Positions 50,601 through 64,000 of a stretch of DNA of 64,000 nucleotides are shown here, one piece after another. The DNA lies in NCBI RefSeq assembly GCF_017562075.2, contig NW_024427637.1, positions 1 through 64,000 of the forward strand, in the 5' to 3' direction. Below the pieces are notes generated by a model. That model was not told the DNA's origin, did no database searches, and was given only the letters and a program-made list of their open reading frames with translations. Made by a program: the position numbers and the translations under genes. Origin of the DNA: Anopheles merus (Eukaryota > Arthropoda > Insecta > Diptera > Culicidae). The stretch's first letter is position 1, and each line of letters begins with the position of its first letter.

Positions 50601-53600
50601 GTGTTCCAGGGCTTTGGTTTGGTTATTCAAGAAGCCTCAATGATATAAGAACGATAATGGTTGACCTTGCATTTTCGTCAAAATTTCAACCATGGCCATA
50701 TGGATGGATGGGAAAGTTGGACATTCCTTCAAATGGCCATAACTTCGTAACCATGTGTCCTAGCGAGACGATTAAGACAGTTTTGGAAAGGTATTGAAGC
50801 GGTCTTCTAAAGCCGCACATGGGTTCTACGATTAAACTCACGGATAGTCTTGTAAATGGGCTCTGAATGCATTTTACTCGGGAAAACCTATCAATTTTAG
50901 CATGCGTATATAGTGCACTATGACCCATTTTGAGACTTTTTCATCGCCAAGATCCTTATTATTGTGTTCCAGGGCTTTGGTTTGGTTATTCAAGAAGCCT
51001 CAATGATATAAGAACGATAATGGTTGACCTTGCATTTTCGTCAAAATTTCAACCATGGCCATATGGATGGATGGGAAAGTTGGACATTCCTTCAAATGGC
51101 CATAACTTCGTAACCATGTGTCCTAGCGAGACGATTAAGACAGTTTTGGAAAGGTATTGAAGCGGTCTTCTAAAGCCGCACATGGGTTCTACGATTAAAC
51201 TCACGGATAGTCTTGTAAATGGGCTCTGAATGCATTTTACTCGGGAAAACCTATCAATTTTAGCATGCGTATATAGTGCACTATGACCCATTTTGAGACT
51301 TTTTCATCGCCAAGATCCTTATTATTGTGTTCCAGGGCTTTGGTTTGGTTATTCAAGAAGCCTCAATGATATAAGAACGATAATGGTTGACCTTGCATTT
51401 TCGTCAAAATTTCAACCATGGCCATATGGATGGATGGGAAAGTTGGACATTCCTTCAAATGGCCATAACTTCGTAACCATGTGTCCTAGCGAGACGATTA
51501 AGACAGTTTTGGAAAGGTATTGAAGCGGTCTTCTAAAGCCGCACATGGGTTCTACGATTAAACTCACGGATAGTCTTGTAAATGGGCTCTGAATGCATTT
51601 TACTCGGGAAAACCTATCAATTTTAGCATGCGTATATAGTGCACTATGACCCATTTTGAGACTTTTTCATCGCCAAGATCCTTATTATTGTGTTCCAGGG
51701 CTTTGGTTTGGTTATTCAAGAAGCCTCAATGATATAAGAACGATAATGGTTGACCTTGCATTTTCGTCAAAATTTCAACCATGGCCATATGGATGGATGG
51801 GAAAGTTGGACATTCCTTCAAATGGCCATAACTTCGTAACCATGTGTCCTAGCGAGACGATTAAGACAGTTTTGGAAAGGTATTGAAGCGGTCTTCTAAA
51901 GCCGCACATGGGTTCTACGATTAAACTCACGGATAGTCTTGTAAATGGGCTCTGAATGCATTTTACTCGGGAAAACCTATCAATTTTAGCATGCGTATAT
52001 AGTGCACTATGACCCATTTTGAGACTTTTTCATCGCCAAGATCCTTATTATTGTGTTCCAGGGCTTTGGTTTGGTTATTCAAGAAGCCTCAATGATATAA
52101 GAACGATAATGGTTGACCTTGCATTTTCGTCAAAATTTCAACCATGGCCATATGGATGGATGGGAAAGTTGGACATTCCTTCAAATGGCCATAACTTCGT
52201 AACCATGTGTCCTAGCGAGACGATTAAGACAGTTTTGGAAAGGTATTGAAGCGGTCTTCTAAAGCCGCACATGGGTTCTACGATTAAACTCACGGATAGT
52301 CTTGTAAATGGGCTCTGAATGCATTTTACTCGGGAAAACCTATCAATTTTAGCATGCGTATATAGTGCACTATGACCCATTTTGAGACTTTTTCATCGCC
52401 AAGATCCTTATTATTGTGTTCCAGGGCTTTGGTTTGGTTATTCAAGAAGCCTCAATGATATAAGAACGATAATGGTTGACCTTGCATTTTCGTCAAAATT
52501 TCAACCATGGCCATATGGATGGATGGGAAAGTTGGACATTCCTTCAAATGGCCATAACTTCGTAACCATGTGTCCTAGCGAGACGATTAAGACAGTTTTG
52601 GAAAGGTATTGAAGCGGTCTTCTAAAGCCGCACATGGGTTCTACGATTAAACTCACGGATAGTCTTGTAAATGGGCTCTGAATGCATTTTACTCGGGAAA
52701 ACCTATCAATTTTAGCATGCGTATATAGTGCACTATGACCCATTTTGAGACTTTTTCATCGCCAAGATCCTTATTATTGTGTTCCAGGGCTTTGGTTTGG
52801 TTATTCAAGAAGCCTCAATGATATAAGAACGATAATGGTTGACCTTGCATTTTCGTCAAAATTTCAACCATGGCCATATGGATGGATGGGAAAGTTGGAC
52901 ATTCCTTCAAATGGCCATAACTTCGTAACCATGTGTCCTAGCGAGACGATTAAGACAGTTTTGGAAAGGTATTGAAGCGGTCTTCTAAAGCCGCACATGG
53001 GTTCTACGATTAAACTCACGGATAGTCTTGTAAATGGGCTCTGAATGCATTTTACTCGGGAAAACCTATCAATTTTAGCATGCGTATATAGTGCACTATG
53101 ACCCATTTTGAGACTTTTTCATCGCCAAGATCCTTATTATTGTGTTCCAGGGCTTTGGTTTGGTTATTCAAGAAGCCTCAATGATATAAGAACGATAATG
53201 GTTGACCTTGCATTTTCGTCAAAATTTCAACCATGGCCATATGGATGGATGGGAAAGTTGGACATTCCTTCAAATGGCCATAACTTCGTAACCATGTGTC
53301 CTAGCGAGACGATTAAGACAGTTTTGGAAAGGTATTGAAGCGGTCTTCTAAAGCCGCACATGGGTTCTACGATTAAACTCACGGATAGTCTTGTAAATGG
53401 GCTCTGAATGCATTTTACTCGGGAAAACCTATCAATTTTAGCATGCGTATATAGTGCACTATGACCCATTTTGAGACTTTTTCATCGCCAAGATCCTTAT
53501 TATTGTGTTCCAGGGCTTTGGTTTGGTTATTCAAGAAGCCTCAATGATATAAGAACGATAATGGTTGACCTTGCATTTTCGTCAAAATTTCAACCATGGC

Positions 53601-56600
53601 CATATGGATGGATGGGAAAGTTGGACATTCCTTCAAATGGCCATAACTTCGTAACCATGTGTCCTAGCGAGACGATTAAGACAGTTTTGGAAAGGTATTG
53701 AAGCGGTCTTCTAAAGCCGCACATGGGTTCTACGATTAAACTCACGGATAGTCTTGTAAATGGGCTCTGAATGCATTTTACTCGGGAAAACCTATCAATT
53801 TTAGCATGCGTATATAGTGCACTATGACCCATTTTGAGACTTTTTCATCGCCAAGATCCTTATTATTGTGTTCCAGGGCTTTGGTTTGGTTATTCAAGAA
53901 GCCTCAATGATATAAGAACGATAATGGTTGACCTTGCATTTTCGTCAAAATTTCAACCATGGCCATATGGATGGATGGGAAAGTTGGACATTCCTTCAAA
54001 TGGCCATAACTTCGTAACCATGTGTCCTAGCGAGACGATTAAGACAGTTTTGGAAAGGTATTGAAGCGGTCTTCTAAAGCCGCACATGGGTTCTACGATT
54101 AAACTCACGGATAGTCTTGTAAATGGGCTCTGAATGCATTTTACTCGGGAAAACCTATCAATTTTAGCATGCGTATATAGTGCACTATGACCCATTTTGA
54201 GACTTTTTCATCGCCAAGATCCTTATTATTGTGTTCCAGGGCTTTGGTTTGGTTATTCAAGAAGCCTCAATGATATAAGAACGATAATGGTTGACCTTGC
54301 ATTTTCGTCAAAATTTCAACCATGGCCATATGGATGGATGGGAAAGTTGGACATTCCTTCAAATGGCCATAACTTCGTAACCATGTGTCCTAGCGAGACG
54401 ATTAAGACAGTTTTGGAAAGGTATTGAAGCGGTCTTCTAAAGCCGCACATGGGTTCTACGATTAAACTCACGGATAGTCTTGTAAATGGGCTCTGAATGC
54501 ATTTTACTCGGGAAAACCTATCAATTTTAGCATGCGTATATAGTGCACTATGACCCATTTTGAGACTTTTTCATCGCCAAGATCCTTATTATTGTGTTCC
54601 AGGGCTTTGGTTTGGTTATTCAAGAAGCCTCAATGATATAAGAACGATAATGGTTGACCTTGCATTTTCGTCAAAATTTCAACCATGGCCATATGGATGG
54701 ATGGGAAAGTTGGACATTCCTTCAAATGGCCATAACTTCGTAACCATGTGTCCTAGCGAGACGATTAAGACAGTTTTGGAAAGGTATTGAAGCGGTCTTC
54801 TAAAGCCGCACATGGGTTCTACGATTAAACTCACGGATAGTCTTGTAAATGGGCTCTGAATGCATTTTACTCGGGAAAACCTATCAATTTTAGCATGCGT
54901 ATATAGTGCACTATGACCCATTTTGAGACTTTTTCATCGCCAAGATCCTTATTATTGTGTTCCAGGGCTTTGGTTTGGTTATTCAAGAAGCCTCAATGAT
55001 ATAAGAACGATAATGGTTGACCTTGCATTTTCGTCAAAATTTCAACCATGGCCATATGGATGGATGGGAAAGTTGGACATTCCTTCAAATGGCCATAACT
55101 TCGTAACCATGTGTCCTAGCGAGACGATTAAGACAGTTTTGGAAAGGTATTGAAGCGGTCTTCTAAAGCCGCACATGGGTTCTACGATTAAACTCACGGA
55201 TAGTCTTGTAAATGGGCTCTGAATGCATTTTACTCGGGAAAACCTATCAATTTTAGCATGCGTATATAGTGCACTATGACCCATTTTGAGACTTTTTCAT
55301 CGCCAAGATCCTTATTATTGTGTTCCAGGGCTTTGGTTTGGTTATTCAAGAAGCCTCAATGATATAAGAACGATAATGGTTGACCTTGCATTTTCGTCAA
55401 AATTTCAACCATGGCCATATGGATGGATGGGAAAGTTGGACATTCCTTCAAATGGCCATAACTTCGTAACCATGTGTCCTAGCGAGACGATTAAGACAGT
55501 TTTGGAAAGGTATTGAAGCGGTCTTCTAAAGCCGCACATGGGTTCTACGATTAAACTCACGGATAGTCTTGTAAATGGGCTCTGAATGCATTTTACTCGG
55601 GAAAACCTATCAATTTTAGCATGCGTATATAGTGCACTATGACCCATTTTGAGACTTTTTCATCGCCAAGATCCTTATTATTGTGTTCCAGGGCTTTGGT
55701 TTGGTTATTCAAGAAGCCTCAATGATATAAGAACGATAATGGTTGACCTTGCATTTTCGTCAAAATTTCAACCATGGCCATATGGATGGATGGGAAAGTT
55801 GGACATTCCTTCAAATGGCCATAACTTCGTAACCATGTGTCCTAGCGAGACGATTAAGACAGTTTTGGAAAGGTATTGAAGCGGTCTTCTAAAGCCGCAC
55901 ATGGGTTCTACGATTAAACTCACGGATAGTCTTGTAAATGGGCTCTGAATGCATTTTACTCGGGAAAACCTATCAATTTTAGCATGCGTATATAGTGCAC
56001 TATGACCCATTTTGAGACTTTTTCATCGCCAAGATCCTTATTATTGTGTTCCAGGGCTTTGGTTTGGTTATTCAAGAAGCCTCAATGATATAAGAACGAT
56101 AATGGTTGACCTTGCATTTTCGTCAAAATTTCAACCATGGCCATATGGATGGATGGGAAAGTTGGACATTCCTTCAAATGGCCATAACTTCGTAACCATG
56201 TGTCCTAGCGAGACGATTAAGACAGTTTTGGAAAGGTATTGAAGCGGTCTTCTAAAGCCGCACATGGGTTCTACGATTAAACTCACGGATAGTCTTGTAA
56301 ATGGGCTCTGAATGCATTTTACTCGGGAAAACCTATCAATTTTAGCATGCGTATATAGTGCACTATGACCCATTTTGAGACTTTTTCATCGCCAAGATCC
56401 TTATTATTGTGTTCCAGGGCTTTGGTTTGGTTATTCAAGAAGCCTCAATGATATAAGAACGATAATGGTTGACCTTGCATTTTCGTCAAAATTTCAACCA
56501 TGGCCATATGGATGGATGGGAAAGTTGGACATTCCTTCAAATGGCCATAACTTCGTAACCATGTGTCCTAGCGAGACGATTAAGACAGTTTTGGAAAGGT

Positions 56601-59600
56601 ATTGAAGCGGTCTTCTAAAGCCGCACATGGGTTCTACGATTAAACTCACGGATAGTCTTGTAAATGGGCTCTGAATGCATTTTACTCGGGAAAACCTATC
56701 AATTTTAGCATGCGTATATAGTGCACTATGACCCATTTTGAGACTTTTTCATCGCCAAGATCCTTATTATTGTGTTCCAGGGCTTTGGTTTGGTTATTCA
56801 AGAAGCCTCAATGATATAAGAACGATAATGGTTGACCTTGCATTTTCGTCAAAATTTCAACCATGGCCATATGGATGGATGGGAAAGTTGGACATTCCTT
56901 CAAATGGCCATAACTTCGTAACCATGTGTCCTAGCGAGACGATTAAGACAGTTTTGGAAAGGTATTGAAGCGGTCTTCTAAAGCCGCACATGGGTTCTAC
57001 GATTAAACTCACGGATAGTCTTGTAAATGGGCTCTGAATGCATTTTACTCGGGAAAACCTATCAATTTTAGCATGCGTATATAGTGCACTATGACCCATT
57101 TTGAGACTTTTTCATCGCCAAGATCCTTATTATTGTGTTCCAGGGCTTTGGTTTGGTTATTCAAGAAGCCTCAATGATATAAGAACGATAATGGTTGACC
57201 TTGCATTTTCGTCAAAATTTCAACCATGGCCATATGGATGGATGGGAAAGTTGGACATTCCTTCAAATGGCCATAACTTCGTAACCATGTGTCCTAGCGA
57301 GACGATTAAGACAGTTTTGGAAAGGTATTGAAGCGGTCTTCTAAAGCCGCACATGGGTTCTACGATTAAACTCACGGATAGTCTTGTAAATGGGCTCTGA
57401 ATGCATTTTACTCGGGAAAACCTATCAATTTTAGCATGCGTATATAGTGCACTATGACCCATTTTGAGACTTTTTCATCGCCAAGATCCTTATTATTGTG
57501 TTCCAGGGCTTTGGTTTGGTTATTCAAGAAGCCTCAATGATATAAGAACGATAATGGTTGACCTTGCATTTTCGTCAAAATTTCAACCATGGCCATATGG
57601 ATGGATGGGAAAGTTGGACATTCCTTCAAATGGCCATAACTTCGTAACCATGTGTCCTAGCGAGACGATTAAGACAGTTTTGGAAAGGTATTGAAGCGGT
57701 CTTCTAAAGCCGCACATGGGTTCTACGATTAAACTCACGGATAGTCTTGTAAATGGGCTCTGAATGCATTTTACTCGGGAAAACCTATCAATTTTAGCAT
57801 GCGTATATAGTGCACTATGACCCATTTTGAGACTTTTTCATCGCCAAGATCCTTATTATTGTGTTCCAGGGCTTTGGTTTGGTTATTCAAGAAGCCTCAA
57901 TGATATAAGAACGATAATGGTTGACCTTGCATTTTCGTCAAAATTTCAACCATGGCCATATGGATGGATGGGAAAGTTGGACATTCCTTCAAATGGCCAT
58001 AACTTCGTAACCATGTGTCCTAGCGAGACGATTAAGACAGTTTTGGAAAGGTATTGAAGCGGTCTTCTAAAGCCGCACATGGGTTCTACGATTAAACTCA
58101 CGGATAGTCTTGTAAATGGGCTCTGAATGCATTTTACTCGGGAAAACCTATCAATTTTAGCATGCGTATATAGTGCACTATGACCCATTTTGAGACTTTT
58201 TCATCGCCAAGATCCTTATTATTGTGTTCCAGGGCTTTGGTTTGGTTATTCAAGAAGCCTCAATGATATAAGAACGATAATGGTTGACCTTGCATTTTCG
58301 TCAAAATTTCAACCATGGCCATATGGATGGATGGGAAAGTTGGACATTCCTTCAAATGGCCATAACTTCGTAACCATGTGTCCTAGCGAGACGATTAAGA
58401 CAGTTTTGGAAAGGTATTGAAGCGGTCTTCTAAAGCCGCACATGGGTTCTACGATTAAACTCACGGATAGTCTTGTAAATGGGCTCTGAATGCATTTTAC
58501 TCGGGAAAACCTATCAATTTTAGCATGCGTATATAGTGCACTATGACCCATTTTGAGACTTTTTCATCGCCAAGATCCTTATTATTGTGTTCCAGGGCTT
58601 TGGTTTGGTTATTCAAGAAGCCTCAATGATATAAGAACGATAATGGTTGACCTTGCATTTTCGTCAAAATTTCAACCATGGCCATATGGATGGATGGGAA
58701 AGTTGGACATTCCTTCAAATGGCCATAACTTCGTAACCATGTGTCCTAGCGAGACGATTAAGACAGTTTTGGAAAGGTATTGAAGCGGTCTTCTAAAGCC
58801 GCACATGGGTTCTACGATTAAACTCACGGATAGTCTTGTAAATGGGCTCTGAATGCATTTTACTCGGGAAAACCTATCAATTTTAGCATGCGTATATAGT
58901 GCACTATGACCCATTTTGAGACTTTTTCATCGCCAAGATCCTTATTATTGTGTTCCAGGGCTTTGGTTTGGTTATTCAAGAAGCCTCAATGATATAAGAA
59001 CGATAATGGTTGACCTTGCATTTTCGTCAAAATTTCAACCATGGCCATATGGATGGATGGGAAAGTTGGACATTCCTTCAAATGGCCATAACTTCGTAAC
59101 CATGTGTCCTAGCGAGACGATTAAGACAGTTTTGGAAAGGTATTGAAGCGGTCTTCTAAAGCCGCACATGGGTTCTACGATTAAACTCACGGATAGTCTT
59201 GTAAATGGGCTCTGAATGCATTTTACTCGGGAAAACCTATCAATTTTAGCATGCGTATATAGTGCACTATGACCCATTTTGAGACTTTTTCATCGCCAAG
59301 ATCCTTATTATTGTGTTCCAGGGCTTTGGTTTGGTTATTCAAGAAGCCTCAATGATATAAGAACGATAATGGTTGACCTTGCATTTTCGTCAAAATTTCA
59401 ACCATGGCCATATGGATGGATGGGAAAGTTGGACATTCCTTCAAATGGCCATAACTTCGTAACCATGTGTCCTAGCGAGACGATTAAGACAGTTTTGGAA
59501 AGGTATTGAAGCGGTCTTCTAAAGCCGCACATGGGTTCTACGATTAAACTCACGGATAGTCTTGTAAATGGGCTCTGAATGCATTTTACTCGGGAAAACC

Positions 59601-62600
59601 TATCAATTTTAGCATGCGTATATAGTGCACTATGACCCATTTTGAGACTTTTTCATCGCCAAGATCCTTATTATTGTGTTCCAGGGCTTTGGTTTGGTTA
59701 TTCAAGAAGCCTCAATGATATAAGAACGATAATGGTTGACCTTGCATTTTCGTCAAAATTTCAACCATGGCCATATGGATGGATGGGAAAGTTGGACATT
59801 CCTTCAAATGGCCATAACTTCGTAACCATGTGTCCTAGCGAGACGATTAAGACAGTTTTGGAAAGGTATTGAAGCGGTCTTCTAAAGCCGCACATGGGTT
59901 CTACGATTAAACTCACGGATAGTCTTGTAAATGGGCTCTGAATGCATTTTACTCGGGAAAACCTATCAATTTTAGCATGCGTATATAGTGCACTATGACC
60001 CATTTTGAGACTTTTTCATCGCCAAGATCCTTATTATTGTGTTCCAGGGCTTTGGTTTGGTTATTCAAGAAGCCTCAATGATATAAGAACGATAATGGTT
60101 GACCTTGCATTTTCGTCAAAATTTCAACCATGGCCATATGGATGGATGGGAAAGTTGGACATTCCTTCAAATGGCCATAACTTCGTAACCATGTGTCCTA
60201 GCGAGACGATTAAGACAGTTTTGGAAAGGTATTGAAGCGGTCTTCTAAAGCCGCACATGGGTTCTACGATTAAACTCACGGATAGTCTTGTAAATGGGCT
60301 CTGAATGCATTTTACTCGGGAAAACCTATCAATTTTAGCATGCGTATATAGTGCACTATGACCCATTTTGAGACTTTTTCATCGCCAAGATCCTTATTAT
60401 TGTGTTCCAGGGCTTTGGTTTGGTTATTCAAGAAGCCTCAATGATATAAGAACGATAATGGTTGACCTTGCATTTTCGTCAAAATTTCAACCATGGCCAT
60501 ATGGATGGATGGGAAAGTTGGACATTCCTTCAAATGGCCATAACTTCGTAACCATGTGTCCTAGCGAGACGATTAAGACAGTTTTGGAAAGGTATTGAAG
60601 CGGTCTTCTAAAGCCGCACATGGGTTCTACGATTAAACTCACGGATAGTCTTGTAAATGGGCTCTGAATGCATTTTACTCGGGAAAACCTATCAATTTTA
60701 GCATGCGTATATAGTGCACTATGACCCATTTTGAGACTTTTTCATCGCCAAGATCCTTATTATTGTGTTCCAGGGCTTTGGTTTGGTTATTCAAGAAGCC
60801 TCAATGATATAAGAACGATAATGGTTGACCTTGCATTTTCGTCAAAATTTCAACCATGGCCATATGGATGGATGGGAAAGTTGGACATTCCTTCAAATGG
60901 CCATAACTTCGTAACCATGTGTCCTAGCGAGACGATTAAGACAGTTTTGGAAAGGTATTGAAGCGGTCTTCTAAAGCCGCACATGGGTTCTACGATTAAA
61001 CTCACGGATAGTCTTGTAAATGGGCTCTGAATGCATTTTACTCGGGAAAACCTATCAATTTTAGCATGCGTATATAGTGCACTATGACCCATTTTGAGAC
61101 TTTTTCATCGCCAAGATCCTTATTATTGTGTTCCAGGGCTTTGGTTTGGTTATTCAAGAAGCCTCAATGATATAAGAACGATAATGGTTGACCTTGCATT
61201 TTCGTCAAAATTTCAACCATGGCCATATGGATGGATGGGAAAGTTGGACATTCCTTCAAATGGCCATAACTTCGTAACCATGTGTCCTAGCGAGACGATT
61301 AAGACAGTTTTGGAAAGGTATTGAAGCGGTCTTCTAAAGCCGCACATGGGTTCTACGATTAAACTCACGGATAGTCTTGTAAATGGGCTCTGAATGCATT
61401 TTACTCGGGAAAACCTATCAATTTTAGCATGCGTATATAGTGCACTATGACCCATTTTGAGACTTTTTCATCGCCAAGATCCTTATTATTGTGTTCCAGG
61501 GCTTTGGTTTGGTTATTCAAGAAGCCTCAATGATATAAGAACGATAATGGTTGACCTTGCATTTTCGTCAAAATTTCAACCATGGCCATATGGATGGATG
61601 GGAAAGTTGGACATTCCTTCAAATGGCCATAACTTCGTAACCATGTGTCCTAGCGAGACGATTAAGACAGTTTTGGAAAGGTATTGAAGCGGTCTTCTAA
61701 AGCCGCACATGGGTTCTACGATTAAACTCACGGATAGTCTTGTAAATGGGCTCTGAATGCATTTTACTCGGGAAAACCTATCAATTTTAGCATGCGTATA
61801 TAGTGCACTATGACCCATTTTGAGACTTTTTCATCGCCAAGATCCTTATTATTGTGTTCCAGGGCTTTGGTTTGGTTATTCAAGAAGCCTCAATGATATA
61901 AGAACGATAATGGTTGACCTTGCATTTTCGTCAAAATTTCAACCATGGCCATATGGATGGATGGGAAAGTTGGACATTCCTTCAAATGGCCATAACTTCG
62001 TAACCATGTGTCCTAGCGAGACGATTAAGACAGTTTTGGAAAGGTATTGAAGCGGTCTTCTAAAGCCGCACATGGGTTCTACGATTAAACTCACGGATAG
62101 TCTTGTAAATGGGCTCTGAATGCATTTTACTCGGGAAAACCTATCAATTTTAGCATGCGTATATAGTGCACTATGACCCATTTTGAGACTTTTTCATCGC
62201 CAAGATCCTTATTATTGTGTTCCAGGGCTTTGGTTTGGTTATTCAAGAAGCCTCAATGATATAAGAACGATAATGGTTGACCTTGCATTTTCGTCAAAAT
62301 TTCAACCATGGCCATATGGATGGATGGGAAAGTTGGACATTCCTTCAAATGGCCATAACTTCGTAACCATGTGTCCTAGCGAGACGATTAAGACAGTTTT
62401 GGAAAGGTATTGAAGCGGTCTTCTAAAGCCGCACATGGGTTCTACGATTAAACTCACGGATAGTCTTGTAAATGGGCTCTGAATGCATTTTACTCGGGAA
62501 AACCTATCAATTTTAGCATGCGTATATAGTGCACTATGACCCATTTTGAGACTTTTTCATCGCCAAGATCCTTATTATTGTGTTCCAGGGCTTTGGTTTG

Positions 62601-63981
62601 GTTATTCAAGAAGCCTCAATGATATAAGAACGATAATGGTTGACCTTGCATTTTCGTCAAAATTTCAACCATGGCCATATGGATGGATGGGAAAGTTGGA
62701 CATTCCTTCAAATGGCCATAACTTCGTAACCATGTGTCCTAGCGAGACGATTAAGACAGTTTTGGAAAGGTATTGAAGCGGTCTTCTAAAGCCGCACATG
62801 GGTTCTACGATTAAACTCACGGATAGTCTTGTAAATGGGCTCTGAATGCATTTTACTCGGGAAAACCTATCAATTTTAGCATGCGTATATAGTGCACTAT
62901 GACCCATTTTGAGACTTTTTCATCGCCAAGATCCTTATTATTGTGTTCCAGGGCTTTGGTTTGGTTATTCAAGAAGCCTCAATGATATAAGAACGATAAT
63001 GGTTGACCTTGCATTTTCGTCAAAATTTCAACCATGGCCATATGGATGGATGGGAAAGTTGGACATTCCTTCAAATGGCCATAACTTCGTAACCATGTGT
63101 CCTAGCGAGACGATTAAGACAGTTTTGGAAAGGTATTGAAGCGGTCTTCTAAAGCCGCACATGGGTTCTACGATTAAACTCACGGATAGTCTTGTAAATG
63201 GGCTCTGAATGCATTTTACTCGGGAAAACCTATCAATTTTAGCATGCGTATATAGTGCACTATGACCCATTTTGAGACTTTTTCATCGCCAAGATCCTTA
63301 TTATTGTGTTCCAGGGCTTTGGTTTGGTTATTCAAGAAGCCTCAATGATATAAGAACGATAATGGTTGACCTTGCATTTTCGTCAAAATTTCAACCATGG
63401 CCATATGGATGGATGGGAAAGTTGGACATTCCTTCAAATGGCCATAACTTCGTAACCATGTGTCCTAGCGAGACGATTAAGACAGTTTTGGAAAGGTATT
63501 GAAGCGGTCTTCTAAAGCCGCACATGGGTTCTACGATTAAACTCACGGATAGTCTTGTAAATGGGCTCTGAATGCATTTTACTCGGGAAAACCTATCAAT
63601 TTTAGCATGCGTATATAGTGCACTATGACCCATTTTGAGACTTTTTCATCGCCAAGATCCTTATTATTGTGTTCCAGGGCTTTGGTTTGGTTATTCAAGA
63701 AGCCTCAATGATATAAGAACGATAATGGTTGACCTTGCATTTTCGTCAAAATTTCAACCATGGCCATATGGATGGATGGGAAAGTTGGACATTCCTTCAA
63801 ATGGCCATAACTTCGTAACCATGTGTCCTAGCGAGACGATTAAGACAGTTTTGGAAAGGTATTGAAGCGGTCTTCTAAAGCCGCACATGGGTTCTACGAT
63901 TAAACTCACGGATAGTCTTGTAAATGGGCTCTGAATGCATTTTACTCGGGAAAACCTATCAATTTTAGCATGCGTATATAG

Positions 63982-64000
63982 TGCACTATGACCCATTTTG
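63982..64000. repeat. Partial satellite monomer at the window end
   Basis: The last 19 bases match unit positions 1-19, so the array continues beyond the window and its true length is unknown. Confidence 0.95.

Larger units (their letters stand above)
25504..63981. repeat. Perfectly homogeneous block, 106 monomers of exactly 363 bp
   Basis: Monomer starts fall at 25504 plus multiples of 363 without slippage for 38478 bases. The conceptual translations of both strands, which together cover the whole unit, are the same in every copy. That excludes any indel and any non-synonymous change, and reading the bases shows no silent change either. The contrast with the first 15 kb of the array is abrupt. 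Very recent amplification or strong homogenisation would explain it, as would repeat unrolling or consensus flattening during assembly. Confidence 0.92.
5941..64000. repeat. 363-bp satellite DNA array, 160 monomers, head to tail
   Basis: The same unit recurs without interruption from the 3' LTR to the window end. Counting from the TGCACTATGAC motif there are 54 monomers from 5941 to 25503 and 106 from 25504 to 63981, plus 19 bases of the next. Consensus length is 363 bases, with 146 G or C (40%) and 12 CpG. All copies have the same orientation, and no other element interrupts them. I do not recognise the family. A length near two nucleosome repeats and kilobase-scale homogeneity are typical of centromeric, pericentromeric or sex-chromosome satellites. 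I found no internal sub-repeat that would reduce the unit to a shorter one. Confidence 0.98.

Noticed and set aside
5947..64000. Repeated open frames of 76 codons (forward) and 80 codons (reverse) in nearly every monomer
   Set aside because: They recur because the DNA recurs. They overlap each other on opposite strands, the forward one often lacks an ATG start, they match no family I know, and variable monomers break them freely. A unit length divisible by three also does not join them across copies, since each ends at a stop.
5941..64000. CRISPR array or other prokaryotic tandem structure
   Set aside because: The units are 363 bases with no alternating unique spacers, and the neighbouring element is an animal LTR retrotransposon.

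Overview
This is an insect-type eukaryotic window with two parts: one LTR retrotransposon of the BEL/Pao superfamily (bases 1-5940) and a head-to-tail satellite DNA array that fills the rest (5941-64000). No host gene, tRNA, rRNA or prokaryotic feature is visible. BEL/Pao elements are restricted to animals and abundant in insects, above all mosquitoes. The primer-binding site fits the 3' end of an animal tRNA-His as I recall it. The satellite is about 40% GC, with 12 CpG per 363 bases (little depletion). A dipteran, perhaps an anopheline mosquito, is the best guess, but the species is inference.

Region 1 (1-5940): the window opens one base inside a 5' LTR. In order follow a tRNA primer site, a leader, a gag region (DUF1759-like domain and three zinc knuckles), an aspartic protease, reverse transcriptase, RNase H, integrase (HHCC finger and D,D,E core), a DUF5641-like C-terminus, a polypurine tract and the 3' LTR. 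There is no env gene. The two LTRs differ by one substitution and one single-base indel, so the insertion looks young. The gag-pol reading frame is nevertheless broken about eleven times, mostly by one-base length changes in short homopolymer runs. Either the copy is dead or, quite plausibly, the consensus carries uncorrected indel errors.

Region 2 (5941-64000): 160 complete monomers plus 19 bases of a 363-bp satellite, all in the same orientation. The retrotransposon sits inside this satellite: the base after the 3' LTR continues a monomer in the middle of a 12-bp palindrome. The array has three zones. Monomers 1-43 (5941-21511) are variable, with two interspersed sequence classes and many small indels. 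Monomers 44-54 (21512-25503) are of one class and nearly uniform, with three differences seen. Monomers 55-160 (25504-63981) are 106 copies in which I see no difference at all. The layout resembles a satellite array with a diverged edge and a homogenised core, as at a centromere, in pericentromeric heterochromatin or on a sex chromosome. A repeat-resolution artefact in the assembly could also give the perfect block. The monomer has open frames on both strands, but nothing supports protein coding.
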